A stretch of DNA of 18,058 nucleotides from CAVLCC01 sp963624975 (GTDB taxonomy: Bacteria > Actinomycetota > Coriobacteriia > Coriobacteriales > CADBOM01): positions 1-18,058 of the forward strand of contig CAVFRF010000026.1 in NCBI GenBank assembly GCA_963624975.1, in the 5' to 3' direction. This document shows positions 12,249-18,058 of this stretch, in pieces. Position 1 is the stretch's first letter. Each line of letters opens with the position of its first letter. Under the pieces are notes generated by a model, which was not told where the DNA came from, did not search any database, and saw nothing but the letters and a program-made list of their open reading frames with translations. Made by a program: the position numbers and the translations under genes.

Positions 12249-13004
12249 CTACTGCACAGTTCCCGATGCCGCGTCCATGTTGCACTTCTGGATGCACGAG
12301 AACGCCGACACGCTCGACTTGCAGTAGTAGCAGCAGTACTCGGTGGCAATCTCGATGCTGGGACTGTCGGCATAGGCGCCATAGCCCACCGAATCGATCA
12401 CGAGCGTGGGCGAATAGGCCGCGAGGCAGAGAGCCTCTGCAACCTCGATGGGTGCCGAAGCCGCCCTGATGGAATGCTTCCAGTACTTGGTGTCCACGCC
12501 GTAGCGGTCCTTGAGCACCTTGTAGGTGTAGTTGGTGGAGTAGTCCACCGGCTCCATATCGGGAAAGCGGTCGTGGGGGATGTAGCTGATCGTGTAGCAG
12601 GCTGGGCTTCCGTCGGCCTCTATGATCAGGTCGATCCTCAGCACCGGGTCGAGGGGCTTGATGCCGAGCTTTCCGGCTATGAACTTGCTGGCCTTGACCA
12701 CCTCTTTGCGCGACATCGTGCGCGGACGCGCCACGCCCGTCCGCCCCAGCATGAACATCGGGTCGACGAAGGTCGACACCGGCACGCCGTTGAACGGCTC
12801 GTTCACGAAGGTGCCCTTGCCGCGCACGCGGAACAGATAGCCCTGTTTCACGAGGCTGTCTATGGCGTTGCGCACTGCAGTACGGCTGGCCCCGAACAGC
12901 TCCATGGCATCTTGATCCGTGAGGAACTTGCCGTCGTCGGCATACTTGTGCCAGTAGATCATGTCGAGCATCTTGGTCTCAAGCTCGATTCCGGTGCTGG
13001 GCAT
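12249..13004 (-). CDS. GntR-family regulator (HutC/UTRA type) with cysteine-rich tail
   Basis: A 251-aa protein with an N-terminal winged helix-turn-helix of the GntR class (about residues 20-67: DGKFLTDQDAMELFGASRTA, then IDSLVKQGYLFRVRGKGTFV) and a C-terminal UTRA-like effector domain (about 95-240). It is a paralogue of the regulator at 14673-15425. The C-terminal end holds five cysteines within 18 residues (EYCCYYCKSSVSAFSCIQKC); the paralogue has one at the matching place. The start at 13004 matches the paralogue's MPTTGDELD and has GGAGG 8 nt upstream; the frame is open to 13028. It lies directly upstream of methyltransferase copy 2 in the same direction, with the three-site array between them, so it is the likely binder. 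The effector may be the quaternary amine (inference). Confidence 0.85.
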   Translation of the reverse strand: MPSTGIELETKMLDMIYWHKYADDGKFLTDQDAMELFGASRTAVRNAIDSLVKQGYLFRVRGKGTFVNEPFNGVPVSTFVDPMFMLGRTGVARPRTMSRKEVVKASKFIAGKLGIKPLDPVLRIDLIIEADGSPACYTISYIPHDRFPDMEPVDYSTNYTYKVLKDRYGVDTKYWKHSIRAASAPIEVAEALCLAAYSPTLVIDSVGYGAYADSPSIEIATEYCCYYCKSSVSAFSCIQKCNMDAASGTVQ

Positions 13005-13094
13005 GACGGCAGCCTCCATCCTTCGCAAACGTGTACGTCGCCATTATCCCCCAAACACGCAAAATGGACACACCAGATTTCTGCTCGTCCCTGG

Positions 13095-13123
13095 TTGCAT
13101 CCTATAGATTCTACAAAATAATG
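13095..13123 (+). promoter_or_regulatory. Candidate promoter of the Phd-ParE module
   Basis: TTGCAT (13095-13100) is followed after 16-17 bp by AATAAT/ATAATG, with an ATGTACAT palindrome at 13121-13128 at the likely start point. The region is A/T-rich compared with the flanking genes. It fits a self-regulated toxin-antitoxin promoter, but the match is only fair. Confidence 0.4.
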
Positions 13124-13197
13124 TACATAATAATGCTACTTTAAGATATGCTGTCTTTGTTCCAGCGAAATACGCAGTCGAGCGAAAGGAATCACCT

Positions 13198-13467
13198 ATG
13201 CCTTTGTGCGTGCCGATTAAAGATTTGCGCGACACCGCTGCCTTCGACGAGATGGTGGCCACGAGCGAAACTCCCATCATCGTTACCAAAAACGGCTACG
13301 ACCGCTTCGTGTGTGTAAGGAGTTCAGATTTTCGCGAATGGGAGCAGGCGAGCGCGCGAGCCAAGTTGCTTGAGCGAATCATGATATCCGAACGCGAGCG
13401 CACCGAGGGCAAAAGCGTTGATGCTGCCGAAGCGACCAAGGCACTGAGGGAAAAATATGGCCTGTAG
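13198..13467 (+). CDS. Phd/YefM-family antitoxin
   Basis: An 89-aa protein. The N-terminal half (VPIKDLRDTAAFDEMVATSETPIIVTKNGYDRFVCVRSSDFREWE) has the Phd/YefM DNA-binding fold pattern, including the typical 'P-I-x-V-T-K-N-G' strand. The C-terminal half (AKLLERIMISERERTEGKSVDAAEATKALREKYGL) is the charged, probably disordered toxin-neutralising part. In the family it binds its own promoter and blocks the partner toxin. The toxin gene overlaps its end by 11 bp. The ATG at 13198 has AAAGGAA upstream. It lies on the opposite strand to the flanking regulators. Confidence 0.88.
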   Translation: MPLCVPIKDLRDTAAFDEMVATSETPIIVTKNGYDRFVCVRSSDFREWEQASARAKLLERIMISERERTEGKSVDAAEATKALREKYGL

Positions 13468-13777
13468 GGTGAGGATACAGCCGACTGCATTGCAGGAACT
13501 GGAGGGAGCGGTCAATTACCTGCGTGGATTCGGGCCTAGTACGGCTTCGGCTTTTCTAGACGCATGGGACAAGCTCATCGAGAATCTGGGCAGCGGGGTT
13601 GTCGAGCATCGGCTCTCTAGATTCGAAACTCTCGCACGGCTTGGCTATCATACAGCTCTCGTCGAAGGCTACGTGATGCTTTACTTCAAAGAGGACAGCG
13701 ACATCATCATCGCCCACCTATTCCATCAGAGCCAGGATTACGCGAGCATCGTGTTGAATAGCAGTCCATGTGATTGA
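13457..13777 (+). CDS. ParE/RelE-superfamily toxin
   Basis: A 106-aa protein with the RelE/ParE fold pattern: VRIQPTALQELEGAVNYLRGFGPSTASAFLDAWDKLIENL (two helices), then the strands RLGYHTALVEGYVMLYFKEDSDIIIAHLFHQSQDY. The final 'IIIAHLFHQSQDY' resembles the core strand and tail of ParE-like toxins, which end in an H/R-x-x-x-Y/W segment. Whether the target is the ribosome (RelE) or gyrase (ParE) cannot be told. The start ATG at 13457 overlaps the antitoxin stop region (ATGGCCTGTAG), which implies translational coupling. Confidence 0.85.
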   Translation: MACRVRIQPTALQELEGAVNYLRGFGPSTASAFLDAWDKLIENLGSGVVEHRLSRFETLARLGYHTALVEGYVMLYFKEDSDIIIAHLFHQSQDYASIVLNSSPCD

Positions 13778-13831
13778 TATCGCTGATGATTGCCATAACA
13801 TCAAAGCGGAATTCGAGATTGTTTTGAAATA

Positions 13832-13874
13832 TTGCGCTTGTGCTGCATGTTTGCTATTATGCTTTACGTAAAGC
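13832..13874 (+). promoter_or_regulatory. Promoter with operator palindrome for the RelB-PIN module
   Basis: A -35 TTGCGC (13832-13837), 17-bp spacer and -10 TATTAT (13855-13860) are followed at once by the perfect 14-bp palindrome GCTTTACGTAAAGC (13861-13874), which covers the expected start of transcription. AGGAG lies 6-7 nt before the ATG at 13894. The palindrome is the natural binding site for a ribbon-helix-helix antitoxin that represses its own operon. Confidence 0.7.
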
Positions 13875-13893
13875 GTGATATTTAGGAGAGCCC

Positions 13894-14181
13894 ATGAAGG
13901 ACGCAATGCTCAATGTCCGGCTGGACCCTACGCTCAAGCAGCATGGCATGGAGGTGCTTGAGCGCGAAGGCGTTAGCGTGACTGAAGTTATTCGGCGCTT
14001 GTTCATATATTTCGACGAGCACCAGACCTTGCCACCCGAACTGATTCGGAGCAATGATCTTTCATCTGAAGACCCCTTTGCCCAGCGCAGAAACCTAATG
14101 CTGTCCATGGTTGGGATTTTGCCTCCAGATGTAGATTTGGCAGAGGCGCGCAAAGCCCGTCTATCGAAGCATGAGTTGTAA
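13894..14181 (+). CDS. RelB/DinJ-like ribbon-helix-helix antitoxin
   Basis: A 95-aa protein starting MKDAMLNVRLDPTLKQHGMEVLEREGVSVTEVIRRLFIYFDEHQTLP, a typical RelB/DinJ N-terminal ribbon-helix-helix (strand MLNVRLD, helix 1, then helix 2 with VTEVIRRL). The C-terminal half (LSSEDPFAQRRNLMLSMVGILPPDVDLAEARKARLSKHEL) would bind the toxin and differs from classical RelB ends. The next gene is a PIN-domain toxin rather than a RelE/YafQ protein, so this is a mixed pairing. The ATG at 13894 has AGGAG upstream and follows an operator palindrome. Confidence 0.85.
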   Translation: MKDAMLNVRLDPTLKQHGMEVLEREGVSVTEVIRRLFIYFDEHQTLPPELIRSNDLSSEDPFAQRRNLMLSMVGILPPDVDLAEARKARLSKHEL

Positions 14182-14186
14182 CAGTC

Positions 14187-14639
14187 ATGAAAGTCTTGTT
14201 CGACACCAACATCATAATCGACATATGGAAACAGGACGATAGGTTTTTCCCAAATTCGTTTGCAGCTTACGACGTATGCATGCTGCGCAAATGGGAAACA
14301 TTCATAGCCGTAACCGCAGTGCCAGACATCGAATATCTCTTGCACGCACGAGGAATTCTATCAACGAAACAAGTAGCACAGGCAATGGATAACCTATTTA
14401 GAATGTTCGGCGTCATCGATGCTCAAGAATGCGACTGCCTGTTGGCAAAAGACAGCGACATGCCCGATTTGGAAGATGGTATCATCGCCTATTCTGCATA
14501 CAGGAACCGAATCGATACAATCGTTACGCGCAATTGCAAAGATTTCGCAACGAGCCTCGTTCCTGCTCTAACGCCCGCGCATTTTGTTGAAGCATACAAG
14601 CCTACCGATGTTGAGTATGATTTCACGGACCTAGCATAG
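14187..14639 (+). CDS. PIN-domain (VapC-like) ribonuclease toxin
   Basis: A 150-aa PIN-domain protein. The N-terminal acidic motif FDTNIIIDI gives D6. E49 (AVPDIEYLL), D94/E96/D97 (MPDLEDGIIAYSAYRN) and D119 (TRNCKDF) supply the remaining acidic site residues that hold the metal in VapC-type nucleases. In the family the target is RNA, often tRNA or rRNA, and the antitoxin blocks the active site. It begins 5 nt after the stop of the RelB-like antitoxin and ends 33 nt before the convergent GntR gene. Codon use is more A/T-rich than in the neighbouring metabolic genes, consistent with acquisition as a mobile module. Confidence 0.85.
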   Translation: MKVLFDTNIIIDIWKQDDRFFPNSFAAYDVCMLRKWETFIAVTAVPDIEYLLHARGILSTKQVAQAMDNLFRMFGVIDAQECDCLLAKDSDMPDLEDGIIAYSAYRNRIDTIVTRNCKDFATSLVPALTPAHFVEAYKPTDVEYDFTDLA

Positions 14640-14672
14640 GCGCTTGGCTACGAGCCGCAGCCGCAGCCCCCG

Positions 14673-15425
14673 CTACCAGCGCTTGACGGGGGCGGCTGCT
14701 GTGATCGGGGCGTACTTCTGCACGAACGTTAGGCGCGAGAACTCCGGCTTGCAGTAGTGGTGGAAGTACTCGATCGGGATGTCCTTGGAGTGCCACGACC
14801 CCCACGTGATCGAATCGAAGCACAGCACCGGCATGTCGCGCGGCATCTGCAGGGCATCGGCCACGTCTTCGGGGGCGATCAGCGCCTCCATGAAATGCTG
14901 CCAGTACTTGATCTGTATGCCGTAGCGCTTGTTGAAAGCGTCCCCAACCCTGGTCTTGGAGAAGTCCACGTCCTCCAAGAGCGTGAACTCGTCGATCGGG
15001 ATGTGGATGAGCGTGTAGCTCGCGGGGATGCGGTCGGCCATCACCAGCACGCCGACTCTCATGATGGTGTCGCCGCGGTTGATCTGGAGCTTGTCGGCCA
15101 TGAGCTTGAGCGCCGACACCTTGTCCTTGAACACGATTCGGCGCGTCACGTCGTATCCCGCGCGCTCCAGCATCGTGCACACATCTACTACGGACTGGAT
15201 GGGATACTCGCCCGCAGCAGAGTGCACGAAGGTCCCCTTGCCCTGGACGCGGTAGAGGTAGCCCATCCTCACCAGCTTGTCGATCGCGCGGCGCACTGCC
15301 GAGCGGCTGGCGTTGAAGAGCGCCATCGCGTCGCGGTCGCTCATGAATTTGCCGTCCGGGCTGTACTTCCTGTCTTGAACGAGTTCCAAGAGCTTGGCAT
15401 CAAGCTCGTCGCCTGTAGTCGGCAT
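14673..15425 (-). CDS. GntR-family regulator (HutC/UTRA type), paralogue of the one at 12249
   Basis: A 250-aa protein: winged helix-turn-helix (SDRDAMALFNASRSAVRRAIDKLVRMGYLYRVQGKGTFVH, about residues 28-68) followed by a UTRA-type sensing domain ending EYFHHYCKPEFSRLTFVQKYAP. It aligns along the full length with the regulator next to methyltransferase copy 2, with altered residues in the recognition helix region (SRSAVRRAIDKLVRM against SRTAVRNAIDSLVKQ). The ATG at 15425 has AAGGAGG 5 nt upstream. It is separated from the other regulator by the toxin-antitoxin island and has no methyltransferase directly downstream. One guess is that it controls copy 1, whose four-site array has no adjacent regulator. 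Confidence 0.85.
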   Translation of the reverse strand: MPTTGDELDAKLLELVQDRKYSPDGKFMSDRDAMALFNASRSAVRRAIDKLVRMGYLYRVQGKGTFVHSAAGEYPIQSVVDVCTMLERAGYDVTRRIVFKDKVSALKLMADKLQINRGDTIMRVGVLVMADRIPASYTLIHIPIDEFTLLEDVDFSKTRVGDAFNKRYGIQIKYWQHFMEALIAPEDVADALQMPRDMPVLCFDSITWGSWHSKDIPIEYFHHYCKPEFSRLTFVQKYAPITAAAPVKRW

Positions 15426-15547
15426 AGCCCCTCCTTATTGCCCGTCGGGTTGCTGCGCCAGCCGTTCGTGGCAACGCTCGCCCACCCAAGTCCTCGGCTT
15501 TCGGCAGTCGCCCCCAACCGCAGAAAGCCGCATATTCGTCGCAGGTT

Positions 15548-16795
15548 CTAGCCCGCGTTCTTGTCCTTCGTCTCCAGCATGAGCAGCAACATCTCGATAG
15601 ACTGCCCGCCCATGGAGTCGTCCATCTGGTCCACGCGCCCGTGCACCTCGTCGAAGCACTCCGCTACCGAAGCAGCCGGTGCAGGCAAGATGTGCTTAAG
15701 CCCGCTCTTGAGCTTGCGCAGCGGCGTCTTCGCCTTGCTTGCTATGGCACGTGCGGTGCCCATCTCTTCCAGCTCTATGGCTCGCGCGTTCTTGTCGTTG
15801 CCACTGGCTTGAATCTGAGCACGCTGTTCAAGCGCGAGCTTGCCGTTCATCCACTCGTAGCGTTGCATGCAAGCCCTGCCCAGCCCCGCCGTGGCTGCGA
15901 TGTCGGCCGGGAACCACCGGCTCCACACCTCCGACATATTGGCGCAAACGGCCTCCTGGTCTTCCGGATCGAGGCTCAGCGTGTCGTAGCCCATGAAATC
16001 CAGCGTCCACTTGAACAGCTCGGCCGTGTACCTTCCCATGTCGCCCGACTCAGTCCAGCGCTGGCAGATGCGGTCCACGATACCCACGTGCTTGAGGATC
16101 TTGGCAGCCTGCGCCTTGCCGGCCGAATCCATGAGCGACCCCGTGCGCGACAGCCTGTAGCGGTAGATCCTGTCGGAAACCAGCACCGTCCTGCCGGTGC
16201 GCGGAAATGCAGTGAACTGGAAGACCTTGTCTTCTCCGAACTTGATGTCTTCCTCGAAGCGCAGGCAGTTGCGGTGCAAGAAGTCCATCGAGAACGCGTT
16301 GCGCCACACGAATGGCTGCGCATGCTCCTCGAAGAGCAGGTCGAGGGAGAACTCGTCGTACACCGCATCGCGAACCTCGAGGTTCTCCACCAGCCAGGGG
16401 TCGACCCCTCTGGTCTGGCCGATGAAGTTGGTGCCGAACACCACCATGTCGGCGGGGTCGCTTTCGACGAATGCCTGCACCACGGTTTTGACCGCCGAAG
16501 GCTCCAGACCATCGTCGGAGTCCACGAACATCACGATGTCGCCATGCGCCGCATCGAGTCCCGTGTTGCGCGCTCCCGGAAGCCCCTTGTTCTCCTGCTC
16601 GATAACCATGATTCGCTCGTCTAGTCCTGCGAACATGTCGAGCACGAGGCCGCTGCGGTCGGTGGACCCGTCGTTCACGCACACGATCTCGACATTGCGG
16701 TAGGTCTGCGCGCGCAACGATGCGATACACTCGACGAGGTACCTCTCCACGTTGTAGACGGGAACGATTATCGAAACGAGTGGCTGTTCGTTCAA
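15548..16795 (-). CDS. Family 2 glycosyltransferase
   Basis: A 415-aa GT-A-fold glycosyltransferase that would add sugars from nucleotide-sugar donors to a surface polysaccharide, teichoic-acid-like polymer or glycan on the cytoplasmic side of the membrane. Motifs: SIIVPVYNVERYLVECI (8-24), the nucleotide-binding VNDGSTD (40-46), ENKGLPGARNTGL (68-80), and the metal-binding DSDD (92-95). The C-terminal region (about 330-415) is rich in charged helix. The start is a TTG at 16795, giving MNEQPLVSIIVPVYN. It lies 2 nt after the stop of the upstream glycosyltransferase; no ATG fits the usual N-terminus, and a longer frame would lie inside the upstream gene. The acceptor and sugar cannot be told from the sequence. 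Confidence 0.85.
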   Translation of the reverse strand: MNEQPLVSIIVPVYNVERYLVECIASLRAQTYRNVEIVCVNDGSTDRSGLVLDMFAGLDERIMVIEQENKGLPGARNTGLDAAHGDIVMFVDSDDGLEPSAVKTVVQAFVESDPADMVVFGTNFIGQTRGVDPWLVENLEVRDAVYDEFSLDLLFEEHAQPFVWRNAFSMDFLHRNCLRFEEDIKFGEDKVFQFTAFPRTGRTVLVSDRIYRYRLSRTGSLMDSAGKAQAAKILKHVGIVDRICQRWTESGDMGRYTAELFKWTLDFMGYDTLSLDPEDQEAVCANMSEVWSRWFPADIAATAGLGRACMQRYEWMNGKLALEQRAQIQASGNDKNARAIELEEMGTARAIASKAKTPLRKLKSGLKHILPAPAASVAECFDEVHGRVDQMDDSMGGQSIEMLLLMLETKDKNAG

Positions 16796-16797
16796 AG

Positions 16798-17880
16798 CTA
16801 GCGCTCTTTCTTGTACTCGAGGATTCGCTTGACCGCGGCGGTTCCGCCGTGCTTCATGTAGTACATGGCTCCGGCGAGCTTTCCGCCGCCCTCGTGCGAG
16901 CGCATCGTGTGGAACAGCTCCGGATCGTCCATGATGAGCCTGCAATCCCTGGGCTTCCACGGCTCGAAGTAGGAGAAGTCGAGCATGCCATTGTCGCGAT
17001 ATGTCCTGAAGTCCTCCGCGAACCTATGCACGAACTCCTCCGCAAGCTCCGGCGCCAGGCGCTCGTAGTTCCACATGTAGGTGTCGTACTGCATCTTCAC
17101 CAGCACGGGTAGCATGCGCTCCTTCTTGCCCGGGAAGCGCTCGTCGAGGTACTCGAACATCTCGGCGTACTCGTCGCACACGCAGTACACCTTGCCGGGA
17201 GAGTTGACCGAGCTGGCCTCGTTGTCCTGCCTGTAGTGCAGGAACGCATCGTGGACGCAGTAGGCGCGCTCGGCTGCCAGCCACACCTTGAAGTTGAAGC
17301 CGGCATCCTGATACGACGCGCCCGGCGTCTCGAGGAACCTGATGCCGTTGGCATCGAGGAACGACTTCTTGTAGATGGCCGACCAGATCGAAGGCTTCAT
17401 ATAGAACACGTCTGGCTCGTCGACCGGCGCAAACACGTGGTCGCACATCTTGGAATTGGCGTACTCGAAGAACTCGTCGCGAGGCACGGGCTGCGACCAG
17501 TAGAAGTTGAAGTTGGACTTGACCACGTCGGCATCGTGCTGTTTGGCCAGCGTGTAGAGGGCTTCCAGCTCGCCTTTGTCGATGAAGTCGTCGGACTCGA
17601 GGATGCCCACGTACTCGCCGCGCGCAGCCTCGATGCCCATGTTCATGGAGATGCCGTAGCCGGAATTCTCCTTGTCGATGACCCTGAAGCGCGGGTCGCG
17701 GTCCAGGTACTCCTGGATTATGTCTCTCGAAGAATCCTTGGAGCCGTCGTTTATGCAGATGACCTCGATGTTTTCGAGCGTCTGCGCGGCTGCAGAGTCG
17801 AGGCATTCCCTCAGGTACTTCTCGACGTTGTAGATTGGAACGAGCAGCGAAACTGCAATCTGGCTATCCTCTGAGGGCAT
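16798..17880 (-). CDS. Family 2 glycosyltransferase
   Basis: A 360-aa GT-A glycosyltransferase. Motifs: SLLVPIYNVEKYLRECLDS (11-29), INDGSKDS (43-50), ENSGYGISMNMGIEAARGEYVG (71-92), and ESDD (95-98) as the DxD-type metal site. The central part (YMKPSIWSAIYKKSFLDANGIRFLETPGASYQDAGFNFKVW) is typical of GT2 proteins acting on cell-wall or capsule glycans, with an acidic residue in YQDAGF as candidate base. The start ATG at 17880 has AAAGG about 7 nt upstream; a TTG two codons earlier is possible. It is the first gene of a pair with the glycosyltransferase 2 nt downstream. A TATAAT box lies about 65 bp upstream. Confidence 0.88.
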   Translation of the reverse strand: MPSEDSQIAVSLLVPIYNVEKYLRECLDSAAAQTLENIEVICINDGSKDSSRDIIQEYLDRDPRFRVIDKENSGYGISMNMGIEAARGEYVGILESDDFIDKGELEALYTLAKQHDADVVKSNFNFYWSQPVPRDEFFEYANSKMCDHVFAPVDEPDVFYMKPSIWSAIYKKSFLDANGIRFLETPGASYQDAGFNFKVWLAAERAYCVHDAFLHYRQDNEASSVNSPGKVYCVCDEYAEMFEYLDERFPGKKERMLPVLVKMQYDTYMWNYERLAPELAEEFVHRFAEDFRTYRDNGMLDFSYFEPWKPRDCRLIMDDPELFHTMRSHEGGGKLAGAMYYMKHGGTAAVKRILEYKKER

Positions 17881-17944
17881 TCGCAAGCCTTTCGACGTAT
17901 TGGAAGTCCGACTAGATCATGTGCTGTGCGTATTGTTCACGTCA

Positions 17945-17950
17945 ATTATA
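17945..17950 (-). promoter_or_regulatory. Candidate -10 box for the glycosyltransferase pair
   Basis: A perfect TATAAT on the minus strand (within TGGTTATAATTG), about 65 bp upstream of the ATG at 17880. The -35 region (TGTGGC/TGGCAT at 16-17 bp) is poor, so the call rests on the -10 box and position. Confidence 0.45.
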
Positions 17951-18058
17951 ACCAGACGGCACGGAATGCCACAGAACTTTTCGACATCTGTTGGAACGCT
18001 TTGGAAGACTCGCCAGGTGCCGACGTGGGGTGTGTCCGAACGGCGACTTTTGGCCGAA

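Overview
The window looks like a chromosomal segment from a strict anaerobe of the Eggerthellaceae/Coriobacteriia type. This is an inference from moderately high GC, strong GGAGG ribosome sites, Wood-Ljungdahl (acetyl-CoA synthase) accessory genes, and non-pyrrolysine MttB-family methyltransferases with paired GntR regulators. No rRNA, confident tRNA, transposase or phage gene was seen, and nothing fixes the species.

Left part (1-4270, all minus strand). A Wood-Ljungdahl cluster is transcribed leftwards: a His-rich small protein, a CooT-family nickel protein, an unassigned 78-aa acidic protein, the nickel-insertion ATPase CooC, the two corrinoid iron-sulfur protein subunits AcsD and AcsC, and the start of a methyltetrahydrofolate methyltransferase (AcsE), cut by the window edge. 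The first four genes look like a nickel-maturation cassette for CO dehydrogenase/acetyl-CoA synthase. The last three handle the methyl group. The catalytic acsA/acsB genes are not in the window.

Middle part (4271-8627). A 480-bp regulatory gap is followed by one plus-strand gene for a small zinc-ribbon protein, two strong hairpins, a minus-strand amtB-glnK ammonium/P-II pair (the P-II protein lacks the usual T-loop tyrosine 51), and an MFS transporter that may have a tiny coupled downstream peptide.

Methyltransferase region (8628-13004 and 14673-15425). Two MttB paralogues lie on the minus strand, both without an in-frame amber codon. Upstream of each sits an array of dyad-symmetric sites: four before the first methyltransferase (10442-10564) and three before the second (12119-12200). 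Sites in both arrays repeat every 32-34 bp, and each array abuts a related promoter block. Two paralogous GntR/HutC-type regulators are the obvious candidates to bind them. The probable job is inducible demethylation of quaternary amines or betaines, with methyl groups passed to a corrinoid protein and then to the Wood-Ljungdahl pathway. Neither the substrate nor a dedicated corrinoid partner is visible here.

A small plus-strand island (about 13080-14640) with two toxin-antitoxin modules separates the two regulators: Phd/YefM plus ParE/RelE, then a RelB-like antitoxin plus a PIN-domain nuclease. The right end (15548-17880) carries two adjacent family-2 glycosyltransferases, probably for cell-surface polysaccharide.
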